Below, piece by piece: positions 53,894-62,826 of a stretch of DNA of 64,000 nucleotides (the first letter of the stretch is position 1; each line of letters opens with the position of its first letter). Under the pieces are notes generated by a model. That model was not told where the DNA came from and ran no database searches. It saw only the letters and a list, made by a program, of their open reading frames with translations. Origin of the DNA: Perlabentimonas sp964490015 (GTDB taxonomy: Bacteria > Bacteroidota > Bacteroidia > Bacteroidales > Tenuifilaceae). The position numbers were made by a program, and so were the translations under genes. The DNA is taken from assembly GCA_964490015.1 (NCBI GenBank), contig CAZBBA010000012.1, positions 1-64,000 of the forward strand, written 5' to 3'.

Positions 53894-55075
53894 CTATCTA
53901 TGAATAATAGGATCGGGATTTGAGTCTTTATCGTTGAGAACGTAACCATCAACTTTAGGAGCACCCAATAAACGTACACCAGCCGCATGTGGGGCGGCCA
54001 TTGAAGTTCCACTCATTGTGGTATATCCAGCTCCTTTATAGCACGAATAAATGCTTACTCCAGGGGCACACCAATCAATTGGAGGATTTCCAAAATTCGA
54101 GAAGGATGCGAATTTATCTGCGCTATCCATTGCCGAAATAGTGTAAATATAGGATCCATTAACTCGAGCTGGCGAGTAGTTGTTAGCGTCTTTCCCGTCG
54201 TTACCGGCAGCTATCACAAACCAAATTCCCTTATTAGATGCAGCAAGAACTGCATCATCTAAGGTTTGGGATACACCACCACCTAAACTCATATTAGCAA
54301 CATCACCTGCTTTTCCGCTATTGCCAACATAGTCGACACCAGCAATAATGGTAGAATAAGCACCACTACCCCGACGATCGAGAACTTTAACGGCCACAAC
54401 TTGAGCCCCGGCAGCGACACCAACTACTCCAATATCATTGTTTATAGCAGCAATAGTACCCGCAACATGACTTCCGTGGCCATTGTCATCGTCTGCACTT
54501 TTTCCCCTAGGAACAAATGTTTTGCTTAAGGATGTGTTCACATTTAAGTCCGGGTGGTCGAGGTCAATTCCAGTATCAATAACCCAAGCCTTTGCTGTTC
54601 CTGTGTAGTTTACTGCTCCTCCTACCCTTGTAATACCCCAGGGAATGGTTTGTGCCTTTATACCTAAATCATCTCCTTCTATTGTATAATCGAGGGTAAG
54701 CATTCTGTCAGGCTCAATATAGGCAATTCGGCTATCGATTTTTAAGCGAGTCAAATCCTCATCGGTGAGAATTGCTGATACACCGGAAACTATTCCACTG
54801 TATGCAATTTGAATAGCCTCTTCGGAAATACCCAAATCGGAAAAAATCTTTTCGGAATAGCTTCGCATTGATGCAACATTGTCTTCATACTTTCCACCTA
54901 AACTGCTTTTAAGACCTGAAAGATCCTTGAAAACAATAATAAACTGCCCTGGAATAATATCGCTATCCTGCAGTTCAGCAACGGGATCATCCAGTAATTC
55001 GGGTTTGATTTCATCCTTTTGGCAACCGCCAAACATAAGCCCAATTAGTAGGGCAAATGCAAATAGTTTTTTCAT
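53894..55075 (-). CDS. Surface-type lipoprotein subtilisin (S8), copy 1
   Basis: A 393-residue protease. Lipobox GGC gives Cys18 followed by QKDE, the lipoprotein export signal pattern reported for surface lipoproteins of Capnocytophaga. An I9-type propeptide (about 45-125, GQFIIVFKDLSGLK) precedes the catalytic domain with D in WVIDTGIDLDHPD, H in NGHGSHVAGT and S in SGTSMAAPHAAG. The protein stops only about 35 residues after the catalytic Ser (VRLLGAPKVDGYV), so the usual final helix is short. It is a paralogue of the next gene, which has the same ending. Confidence 0.88.
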   Translation of the reverse strand: MKKLFAFALLIGLMFGGCQKDEIKPELLDDPVAELQDSDIIPGQFIIVFKDLSGLKSSLGGKYEDNVASMRSYSEKIFSDLGISEEAIQIAYSGIVSGVSAILTDEDLTRLKIDSRIAYIEPDRMLTLDYTIEGDDLGIKAQTIPWGITRVGGAVNYTGTAKAWVIDTGIDLDHPDLNVNTSLSKTFVPRGKSADDDNGHGSHVAGTIAAINNDIGVVGVAAGAQVVAVKVLDRRGSGAYSTIIAGVDYVGNSGKAGDVANMSLGGGVSQTLDDAVLAASNKGIWFVIAAGNDGKDANNYSPARVNGSYIYTISAMDSADKFASFSNFGNPPIDWCAPGVSIYSCYKGAGYTTMSGTSMAAPHAAGVRLLGAPKVDGYVLNDKDSNPDPIIHR

Positions 55076-55318
55076 AGAGTAAAAAGTTTATTGGTTAATG
55101 TAGAGTAAAATTCAATCAACAAGTTGTAATTGTCAATAGATACGAGAAAAAGAATTATCAACAATAAGGTAGATATAGGTGAACCTGCACATCTGACTCT
55201 TTTAGGATGACTTTTGCTAATCATACCTACCTGTTATTGATTTAGTTAAACATTTTTTAAGTTAATAGATTCAAAATTAAGCGATATAGATAAAATCTAT
55301 ATCGCTTAAAATTATTGA

Positions 55319-56512
55319 CTATCGACCTGCCATCTTATCAGCATATCCATCAGGATCATAAGAAACATACCCATACACCTTTGGGTATGTAAACAGTCGA
55401 ATACCAGCAACGTGAGGAGTTGCCATTGATGTACCACTAATGGTTTTGTAGGAACTTCCTATCCAGGTTGAGTAGATGCTAACACCAGGAGCGCTCCAAT
55501 CGATTGGGGGATTGGCATAGTTTGAGAAGCTAGCAAAACGGTTATTGCTATCGAAAGCCGATACTGTATATATATAGGTGCCGTTTGCGCGAGCGGGAGA
55601 GCAGTTGTTGGAATTCTGCGATTCATTTCCAGCAGCAATCACCATCCATATCCCACGATTGGAACAGTTGATAACGGCATTATCTAATGTAGTTGAAACC
55701 GGTCCACCAAGGCTCATGTTAACCACATCGCCAGCGGCAGCTGCTGAGCGCACGTAGTCGACTCCAGCAATGATTCCCGCATAGGTTCCACCTCCATCGT
55801 TTGCCAAAACTTTTACGGCAACCAGTGTGGCACCAGCAGCTACACCAATCACACCAATTGTGTTATGAACAGCTGCGATAGTTCCAGCCACATGGGTTCC
55901 ATGTCCATTGCCATCCTGATAGGTTTGTCCCGATACGAAAGACCTACTCCTGCCTGTATCAACTTTTAGGTCGGGGTGGTTGGTTTGAATTCCAGTATCC
56001 AGAACCCATGCGCGACGAGTGCCAGTGTAGTTCACAGCACCGCCTACTCGAGTAATTCCCCAAGGGGTAGTCTGGGCTTTGGCCCCCTCAATACCTTCGG
56101 GATTCTCCTCTATCTCGTAGCTGAGCTTAACGTAACGATTTGGCTCAATATACTCAATTCGGCTATCCTTCTCAAGGATTTTGAGTTCTTCCTTACTTAG
56201 CGTAACTGCAGCACCATATATAGCCCCAGTATACACAAATTCAATAGTCTCCTCGGAAACCTTCGAGTCTTTTAGAACATTGATAGAGTGATCACGGAAT
56301 ACAGCTATCTTCTCATCATATGTACCTTCCACGCTTTTAAACTCTTTTGTTTCTTTGTAAACGACAATGTAGCTGTTTGGGACAATGTCGCCATGTTTTA
56401 ACTCGGTTACAGGATCAAGAGTTGGTTCCATTAAAGGTTCAACAACATCTTTTTGGCAGCTGCCAAGAATTAGTCCTGCTAGAATTGCCAGGCTCAGGTA
56501 ACTTTTTCTCAT
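55319..56512 (-). CDS. Surface-type lipoprotein subtilisin (S8), copy 2
   Basis: A 397-residue protease with the same layout as copy 1: lipobox LGSC then QKDV, I9 propeptide (NSYIVVYKETKEFKS), triad in AWVLDTGIQTNHPD, NGHGTHVAGT and SGTSMATPHVAG, oxyanion Asn in AAGNESQN, and a truncated C-terminal tail (YPKVYGYVSYDPDG). About half of the residues match copy 1 by eye, so this is an old tandem duplication. Leaders of 243 bases (copy 1) and over 1.7 kb (copy 2) separate them from other genes. Confidence 0.88.
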   Translation of the reverse strand: MRKSYLSLAILAGLILGSCQKDVVEPLMEPTLDPVTELKHGDIVPNSYIVVYKETKEFKSVEGTYDEKIAVFRDHSINVLKDSKVSEETIEFVYTGAIYGAAVTLSKEELKILEKDSRIEYIEPNRYVKLSYEIEENPEGIEGAKAQTTPWGITRVGGAVNYTGTRRAWVLDTGIQTNHPDLKVDTGRSRSFVSGQTYQDGNGHGTHVAGTIAAVHNTIGVIGVAAGATLVAVKVLANDGGGTYAGIIAGVDYVRSAAAAGDVVNMSLGGPVSTTLDNAVINCSNRGIWMVIAAGNESQNSNNCSPARANGTYIYTVSAFDSNNRFASFSNYANPPIDWSAPGVSIYSTWIGSSYKTISGTSMATPHVAGIRLFTYPKVYGYVSYDPDGYADKMAGR

Positions 56513-57206
56513 AGATTAATTAGTTAGGTTTGTTAGTAAATAATAATAGTAAAACTCTCTACAAATATTTTACTTATTTTATCTCAATGTGCAAATTTGT
56601 AGTAAATATTTACTAACATTCGTTTTTCTATCTGTTTCATTGTTATTTACGCAACTAAGTATATTTTCTTAAATTATCAAATAAGTATTTTTATAGATTT
56701 GTTCTATATTTATCGAAACATAAATATGCAGGAGTCAATCATTGCATATTAATTAAATATAATTAGTTTTATATTAGATCTAAACTTGATATTGTGATTA
56801 TATAGCTGTTTTATATTTTCTATTAGTCTACTAAATATGGCCAAAAATACTCTTCTAAATATTATTTAAGACTAGATACTTTTTTATATTATCTACAAAT
56901 ACGGTTATTAAATAAATACATTAGGTGACATTGCTTCTTAAAAATATGTTAGATATTGGCAAATTGAAACTTCAAATGCTGACAGAAAATAGGCCTATAT
57001 TGCTGTTTTAATGTTACTTGTAAACCTTTTGTCTGATTAAATGCACATTCCGAGTTGTGTGCCATAGATGAAAATATAAATAAACATAAAAAATGTAATA
57101 AATGCTAAAGGCTTGAATAGTTAATTTCTCGAATATAAGAAAAACTAAAAATCAATAGAATTAGGGATAGATATTTAGAGCAAAACACCGCCTTAATGAA
57201 TATTGA

Positions 57207-57412
57207 GAAACTGTTTAAAATTTAATTGAGTTTTTAGTTTTCAATTGCCACGGGCTTTAGCCCTTGGAATGTTGCAACCTGAAGTATTGGGCTTTAGCCC
57301 AAAAATGTTTTAAAAGTTTGGCTAAAGCCATTTCCTTTTCCTGTTTTCAACCCCCGGGCTAAAGCCCGGGGCAATTAACAGCGTACGTCTCATAAAAAAC
57401 TTAAACTGTTTC
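57207..57412. repeat. MITE-like palindromic element with GGGCTTTAGCCC hairpins
   Basis: Ends GAAACTGTTTAA (57207-57218) and TTAAACTGTTTC (57401-57412) are inverted repeats with one mismatch. Inside is a second inverted pair: AATTGCC-CGGGCTTTAGCCC (57243-57263) and its near reverse complement (57356-57376). Four short hairpins of the type GGGCTTTAGCCC lie at 57252, 57287, 57319 and 57352; the first two have TTT loops and the last two AAA, so the arrangement is symmetrical. No transposase inside. Confidence 0.55.
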
Positions 57413-57462
57413 TGAATTGTTTATAAAAACGTCTTGAAAGGCGGCTTTCATAACCGACCTAC

Positions 57463-57588
57463 ATGCGATTAGGGAAAATTACCGAAAGTAAATACAAAGG
57501 AACAAACCATGTTGGGTTCCAGTCTGAAGATGAAGGACAGGCTGGTTTCCGATCGACAAAGATTGTGTTAAGCGATATTGTAAAGTAA
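57463..57588 (+). CDS. Possible 41-codon gene or gene remnant
   Basis: ATG at 57463, TAA at 57586. The product begins MRLGKITESKYKGTNHVGFQ and ends RSTKIVLSDIVK. Its base composition is richer in G and C than the AT-rich surroundings, and the residues are well mixed, as in real protein. A stop codon lies 12 bases upstream in frame. It starts 50 bases beyond the MITE-like element, so it may be the surviving tail of a gene disrupted there. No family is recognised. Confidence 0.35.
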   Translation: MRLGKITESKYKGTNHVGFQSEDEGQAGFRSTKIVLSDIVK

Positions 57589-58242
57589 TAGTAATTAACA
57601 ATTTAAAAAACTAACATAAAGAATATGTACACATTCTATTCTCAATTTGAGATCTTATCAACTATCTAACTTGCAATATGTAAATAATTATATATATTGA
57701 AAATATATTAAACAAATTCATGTAATTAAATATTTTGAACAATAATCATTTAAATAATATTGTGTAATAAATAAAGAAAATGATATTAAATCTCACTCAT
57801 TGTTGATGCAAATTCTCTTTAATCAAAGATTATAGATAGCTTCTATACTCGATTAAATTACATATACACCTGCATATCTGTCGATTACATTTTCAGATGT
57901 GGCATATATCACTAAACTTTAAGGATTTAATTACAGTTTTACATTGAAAACTGATACTGATATGCGCTTGTACAATCCACTTAATAAATGTTTATTATGG
58001 AAAACTCAATGGTTTTACACAACAAAATTCAAACTCAAATCTATAATAAATGCGCAAAAAATACGATTACGGAAAATTTTATATATTGTTGATATTATGT
58101 GGATTAACGACTGAGGATTTGTTCCAAAATCTACTCACATTTCAATCAAAGTAAACCGATATCGTGTTTCCTTTTTTTTTCAATCAGTTACTATTGTTGA
58201 TAAAAAAATTTATCCCGGTTTATAAAAATCGAATAAAAATAA

Positions 58243-58272
58243 TTTGACACGTGCTAAAAAATTTTATATTTG
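58243..58272 (+). promoter_or_regulatory. Consensus promoter of the PKD subtilase gene
   Basis: TTTG (58243-58246), 18 bases, TATATTTG (58265-58272): the best full -33/-7 match in the window, 35 bases before the ATG. Confidence 0.75.
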
Positions 58273-58306
58273 GTAAGTAAAGTAATACTAACTTAAATCA
58301 CAAACC

Positions 58307-60109
58307 ATGAATTTTTTTAAAAGAATCCTAACGAGTTTGGCAATCTTTGCCAGCTTTGCAATGCTGTTCAATGCTTGTAGCAAAGAACCCTTAGTAGAAC
58401 CTGAGTATTCAGCAGGCGACATTATCAAGGGAAAATACATTGTTGTTTACAATGATTATGCTAAAACAAAATCGAGCGTTGACCTCTCCTATAGGGATGG
58501 TATTGAACTGGTTACCAAAGCAACAAAACAATTATTTGTAGAAAAAGCTATTCCCGAGGAGAATATTGATCATGTTTACGGGTTTGCCCTAAACGGTTTC
58601 GCCGCTACACTTAACGATGAGCAACTTGAATCGCTTCTGCTCGACGACAGAATTAAGTACATTGAACCCGTTATGGTTGTTAAGGTGTTTGGATCGCAAA
58701 CCAATGCCACTTGGGGTATTGACCGTGTGGACCAAAGAAGTCTTCCTCTGAATCAAACCTATACTTGGGATGCAACAGGACAGGGTGTTAGAGCCTATAT
58801 TATAGATACAGGTATCAAAACAGCTCACCAGGAATTTGGAGGACGTGCTTCCTTTGGATTTGATGCTTTTGGCGGAAATGGTGAAGATGGAAACGGACAC
58901 GGTACACACGTTGCAGGATCTGTTGGTGGTGCTACTTATGGCGTTGCCAAGAACGTTCTACTTATTGCTGTTCGGGTACTCGACAATAACGGATCTGGTA
59001 CAACCACTGGCGTTATTGCGGGGATGGACTGGGTTGCTGGTAATCACATTAAACCAGCAGTTGCAAACATGTCGCTAGGCGGTGGAGCCAGTACCGCAAC
59101 CGATGATGCAGTTGCCCGCATGTACGATGCCGGCGTTCCTGTTATAGTTGCCGCTGGTAATGGCGATAGATTAGGTAGAGAGCAAGATGCTTGCAACTAT
59201 TCGCCAGCCCGTGCACCAAAAGCTTACACTGTTGGAGCAACAGTAAATACCGATGCAAAAGCATCGTACTCGAACTACGGAAACTGCGTAAATATTTTTG
59301 CTCCTGGCTCTAGCATAACATCGGCCTGGTACACTAGCAATACCGCAATAAACACAATTAGTGGAACAAGTATGGCTTCGCCCCACGTTGCAGGTGCAGC
59401 CGCCCTTTACTTGGAGACTAATACCTCTGCATCGGCACAAATGGTGTACGATTACATTACCAACAATAGCACAAAAAGTATTGTAACAAGTTCCAAGACC
59501 ACCAATAATCATTTACTCTATACATTGTCGGGTGGAACTACACCTCCTCCAACCAACAATCCTCCAACAGCCAGTTTCACTTTCACTACCAATGAATTAA
59601 CCGCTTCGTTTAACGCAGGTGGATCAAGCGATAGCGATGGTAGTATTGTTAGCTACGCATGGACATTTGGTGATGGAACAACCGGAACTGGTATAACCCC
59701 ATCTAAAACCTATGCCGCAGCTGGAACATACAGCGTTAAGCTTACTGTTACCGATAACGAAGGAGCAACAGGAAGCCAAACCCAGAGCGTATCTGTTTCA
59801 ACAACTACACCTCCTCCAAGTGGCGACAACGCACCAGTTATTAACACGTTTAGTGTAACCAAAAAAACTGCTGGTCCTTGGAGAGTAGCAACTATTGCTT
59901 GGGCGGTTTCTGATGTAGATGCTAACCTTGCTACAGTTAGATTAGAGTTATTAAACGGAACGACTGTCCTAGAAAGCGCAAATATAAGCGTTAGCGGAAG
60001 CACTGCATCTGGTTCAAATGAGCTGAAATCGAGAACGACTCCTACTGCTGTTAAAATTATTGTTACCGACAGCAAAGGAAATTCAGCAACAGAGACTATG
60101 ACCTACTAG
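58307..60109 (+). CDS. Lipoprotein subtilisin (S8) with PKD domain
   Basis: A 600-residue protease. Lipobox FNAC (Cys24) then SKEP; I9 propeptide about 40-120; a proteinase K-type catalytic domain with D in YIIDTGIKTAHQEF, H in NGHGTHVAGS, N in VAAGNGDR and S in SGTSMASPHVAG. A Pro/Thr linker (GGTTPPPTNNPP) leads to one PKD domain (about 415-495, PTASFTFTTNELTASF ... FGDGTTGTG) and a final beta-sandwich of about 90 residues. The domain order suggests a cell-surface protease that binds a polymer. It is transcribed from its own strong promoter. Confidence 0.92.
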   Translation: MNFFKRILTSLAIFASFAMLFNACSKEPLVEPEYSAGDIIKGKYIVVYNDYAKTKSSVDLSYRDGIELVTKATKQLFVEKAIPEENIDHVYGFALNGFAATLNDEQLESLLLDDRIKYIEPVMVVKVFGSQTNATWGIDRVDQRSLPLNQTYTWDATGQGVRAYIIDTGIKTAHQEFGGRASFGFDAFGGNGEDGNGHGTHVAGSVGGATYGVAKNVLLIAVRVLDNNGSGTTTGVIAGMDWVAGNHIKPAVANMSLGGGASTATDDAVARMYDAGVPVIVAAGNGDRLGREQDACNYSPARAPKAYTVGATVNTDAKASYSNYGNCVNIFAPGSSITSAWYTSNTAINTISGTSMASPHVAGAAALYLETNTSASAQMVYDYITNNSTKSIVTSSKTTNNHLLYTLSGGTTPPPTNNPPTASFTFTTNELTASFNAGGSSDSDGSIVSYAWTFGDGTTGTGITPSKTYAAAGTYSVKLTVTDNEGATGSQTQSVSVSTTTPPPSGDNAPVINTFSVTKKTAGPWRVATIAWAVSDVDANLATVRLELLNGTTVLESANISVSGSTASGSNELKSRTTPTAVKIIVTDSKGNSATETMTY

Positions 60110-60143
60110 CTTTTATATCATACAGTTTAACTGAAAAACCACC

Positions 60144-60176
60144 AAAAAACCCGCTTCAGTATGAGGCGGGTTTTTT
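60144..60176. terminator. Bidirectional terminator between converging genes
   Basis: Stem AAAAAACCCGC / GCGGGTTTTTT with an 11-base loop. Confidence 0.85.
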
Positions 60177-60208
60177 CTTATATGCTTTTTACCTTAGCAT
60201 TAAAAGGT

Positions 60209-60961
60209 CTATCTATATCTCTTCTGAAACAGAGGGTAGAGCTCATCCCTAACCCACTTCAAATCGGGTGCAATTCGAAGTATTTCGAGATAGGTTTTGT
60301 TGGCATTATCGAACTGTTTAGCCTTTTCGAAAGCCAACGCCAGCTGAGCCTTCGTGTTTAAGAAAAGCCAGGTTTGCTGGTTGCTGTTTTGCTTTTCGAG
60401 TGCAGCAATAGCCTTGGTATAGTACTTTACGGCAACCACCGGATCGCCACCGAACATGGAAGGAGCATAATGGGCGGCATTCCCCTTCTCTATTAAGGCT
60501 TGAGGGGAGTTGGGATTGATGCTGAGCGACTCATCGATTAGACCCATGCTCCTTGGCCCAAGAAATGGTGCCCTTATGGGGCTTAACGAGATATGGTATG
60601 CAACTAGGGCTCCCTTCAGCGCCAGAGCATCGGCATTTCTAAGATTAACCTTAAGAAGTTGTTCAATATTACCCTCGGCTTCCGACAAAACCTGACGAGC
60701 CTTTTTGGTGTTCTTTATCCCCAGTAAGTATCCAATATACCCATATTGGGCATGAACAAGCTCGAATAATGACGAGATGCTCTTGCTTCGTTTGTAATCA
60801 ACCTGCAGCTCCTCAATAACCTTTACCCAGTCGCTCATATCGCCCGACTTGAAACTTTGCAGCAATCGCTGATGATGGTTTATAGATGGTATTTGCCCAA
60901 ACCCATAGCTAAAGGTTATAGCTAGGAGGGCAACAAGTGAAAGGAAAAATCTATACCGCAT
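60209..60961 (-). CDS. Exported TPR-like protein of unknown function
   Basis: A 250-residue protein with a Sec signal peptide (MRYRFFLSLVALLAITFSYGFGQ) and helical, TPR-like repeats (VVAVKYYTKAIAALEKQ, FDNANKTYLEILRIAP). ATG 60961 is chosen over an in-frame TTG at 60973. It ends an operon: its start is 16 bases after the glycosyltransferase stop codon. No specific family; it may be a scaffold in lipid or envelope assembly. Confidence 0.75.
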   Translation of the reverse strand: MRYRFFLSLVALLAITFSYGFGQIPSINHHQRLLQSFKSGDMSDWVKVIEELQVDYKRSKSISSLFELVHAQYGYIGYLLGIKNTKKARQVLSEAEGNIEQLLKVNLRNADALALKGALVAYHISLSPIRAPFLGPRSMGLIDESLSINPNSPQALIEKGNAAHYAPSMFGGDPVVAVKYYTKAIAALEKQNSNQQTWLFLNTKAQLALAFEKAKQFDNANKTYLEILRIAPDLKWVRDELYPLFQKRYR

Positions 60962-60977
60962 AATAGTTGACAAAAGA

Positions 60978-62075
60978 TTAAACGTTCCGTCCCTTCCAAG
61001 TTAACTTTTTGGTGATGGCATAATTAGCAGCCTTATATACCAAATGTAGAAAAGCAACTTGCTGAAGAGGCCATAGTAAAACGTTAATCAAAACGGATTG
61101 TTCGGAAAGTCGTGCAACTAACATCCTAGACGAAATCCATGCAAAAAAGAATAGGAAAGCAAGAGGGAAAGGCAATCCTAAAATGGCAATAACTGGCGCA
61201 ACGGTTTCAAATAGAGCAAACAGCAGAGTGGCCACGATACTACCACCAAAAAAACCTTTCACATTCTTTGTAAAGCCATTAATTGCTTCACTGTACGATC
61301 CGTACATTCTACATGAAATATCGTTAGTTCCTAAAAGTGTGGCCATGCGTAAACGGTTTCTTTTAATCAGTCGGCTTATGGCGATATCCTCAACTGGTGT
61401 TCCCATAACCTGTTGATGCCAAAGGTTAAGCCTGTACTGCTGGGCATCAAACATCATCATTTGGCCATTGGCTGCTGCCAGCGAACGCCTTCGACTCCAT
61501 CGAATCAGCCTGAGGAACAGCATGCTAAGCAGTATCCAGTTCATGCTAGGTACTACCAACTTTTCGCCAAACGATTTTAACTCCTGACGAGGAAACATGC
61601 TAAATAAATTCAGCCGTTTACGTTGCATATAGGCTAAGGCATTCTCAACAAACGCTGGAGTAACATCAACATCGGCATCGAGGAATAGAAAAAAATCGCC
61701 CTTAGCAGCTTGCGCAAGGCAATGGCATGCGTAATTCTTTCCCACCCAGCCAATGGGCTTGTCGGATCCCGAAATCAACCTTAGCCTAGGTTCCTCGTGG
61801 GTAAAACGTTGTACAATGCTGGCGGTCTCGTCGGATGATTGGTCGTCGTAAACCAAAATTTCAATATTTGAATAGGTTTGTCGAGTAATCCCGCTTAATA
61901 GCAAGCCAATGTTTTTCCCCTCGTCCCTTGCCGGAATTAGCACTGAGACTAGAGGCTTACCTTGTACTTTACCCTCGGGAAGAATGGGTCGGGTTATAAA
62001 GTTGAGTACAACAACTAAAAACCTGATTACAACCAAAAGCAATAGAAATAAACTTATGTAAAAAGTGATACTCAT
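60978..62075 (-). CDS. Membrane glycosyltransferase family 2
   Basis: About 365 residues. An N-terminal membrane helix (FYISLFLLLLVVIRFLVVVL), a GT-A domain with VSVLIPARDEGKNI, DXD-type FLFLDADVDVTP and catalytic-base region TPVEDIAISRL, then three C-terminal helices (FALFETVAPVIAILGLPFPL and after). Its ATG overlaps the acyltransferase stop codon by 4 bases (62075-62072), so the two are coupled. Similar GT2-plus-acyltransferase pairs make glycolipids or glycosylated, acylated carotenoids; the product is not known here. Confidence 0.82.
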   Translation of the reverse strand: MSITFYISLFLLLLVVIRFLVVVLNFITRPILPEGKVQGKPLVSVLIPARDEGKNIGLLLSGITRQTYSNIEILVYDDQSSDETASIVQRFTHEEPRLRLISGSDKPIGWVGKNYACHCLAQAAKGDFFLFLDADVDVTPAFVENALAYMQRKRLNLFSMFPRQELKSFGEKLVVPSMNWILLSMLFLRLIRWSRRRSLAAANGQMMMFDAQQYRLNLWHQQVMGTPVEDIAISRLIKRNRLRMATLLGTNDISCRMYGSYSEAINGFTKNVKGFFGGSIVATLLFALFETVAPVIAILGLPFPLAFLFFFAWISSRMLVARLSEQSVLINVLLWPLQQVAFLHLVYKAANYAITKKLTWKGRNV

Positions 62076-62689
62076 ATATGCTGATTTATATCTTGTTGAA
62101 CAATGCAATGCTGCAAATTGTTGTTAAACTCCTGCTGCATAATTTCAAGTTCTATTGGCCCTGAATATTCCTTGAGCGAAATGGTTAGCGTTGGTTTTCG
62201 ATTTGCAAAGTAATCGGTAAGACAAACTGCAAAAATAATCCGTGTGTTGCTCACTCGAGCGGCAATACGTTCAATCCCTTTATGAAACTTAACAGAATTC
62301 ACATGTTGGCTGTCCAACTTTCCCTGGGGAAACATCAGGAGGAGATTCGATGGATCCGCTAATATGTCGATGCTGTAGTTTAAACTCTCAATAATGCTTC
62401 TAGAGCCTAAGTTTACTGAGAATGCGCCAACTCTACTAAAAAACATGCGCTGCGAGAGTTCCTGCTCAAGCATCATTACGTGAAACTTTTTACGAAAAAT
62501 TTGTTTATTGATATGCCAGCCAAAGAACCCATCCCACCAGCTAAAGTGGTTTGGGATTAGCAAAACCGACCGATCATCAGGCATTATATCACCTTTGATT
62601 ACGACAGAATGGAAGTCTGCTTTGAGGATGTATCGGATATACTGGCTTATTAACCAGCTGTGAAACGCACTATGATTGGCCTTTATCAT
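62072..62689 (-). CDS. PlsC-family acyltransferase
   Basis: A 205-residue membrane-associated acyltransferase. The catalytic HX4D motif is NHFSWWD near residue 52 and a FPxGK-type substrate motif is MFPQGKLDS near 118, where the usual Glu is Gln. It starts the acyltransferase-glycosyltransferase-TPR operon. The likely substrate is a lipid or sugar-lipid hydroxyl and not only lysophosphatidate, given the coupling to a glycosyltransferase. Confidence 0.82.
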   Translation of the reverse strand: MIKANHSAFHSWLISQYIRYILKADFHSVVIKGDIMPDDRSVLLIPNHFSWWDGFFGWHINKQIFRKKFHVMMLEQELSQRMFFSRVGAFSVNLGSRSIIESLNYSIDILADPSNLLLMFPQGKLDSQHVNSVKFHKGIERIAARVSNTRIIFAVCLTDYFANRKPTLTISLKEYSGPIELEIMQQEFNNNLQHCIVQQDINQHI

Positions 62690-62826
62690 TAGAAGTACTA
62701 ATTATGAAGTAAAAGTAGAAATTATACGGTATCGTGATTCAGATTTAGCAAAAATGAGATTAATTAATAATCCAATTTGTATACTTTTACCAAAACCTTA
62801 TTGCCAATTATCTGCCCTAAAACAAC

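Larger units (their letters stand above)
56513..58306. other. 1.8 kb AT-rich interval between subtilase genes
   Basis: It is much more AT-rich than the flanking genes and has no long frame on either strand. It holds a palindromic MITE-like element (57207-57412), a 41-codon frame (57463-57588) and the promoter of the next gene. I see no tRNA or recognisable gene remnant elsewhere in it. Confidence 0.7.

Noticed and set aside
57188..57444. Outermost inverted pair CCGCCTT (57188) and AAGGCGG (57438) as true ends of the mobile element
   Set aside because: Seven bases only and not adjoining the longer inverted repeats, so it may be coincidence.
59171..60075. Minus-strand frames of 113 and 121 codons opposite the PKD subtilase
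   Set aside because: They mirror the Gly/Thr/Ser-rich coding strand, which removes stops on the opposite strand; no domain or start signal.
60161..60361. 66-codon plus-strand frame after the PKD subtilase
   Set aside because: It begins inside the terminator hairpin and is antisense to the TPR gene.
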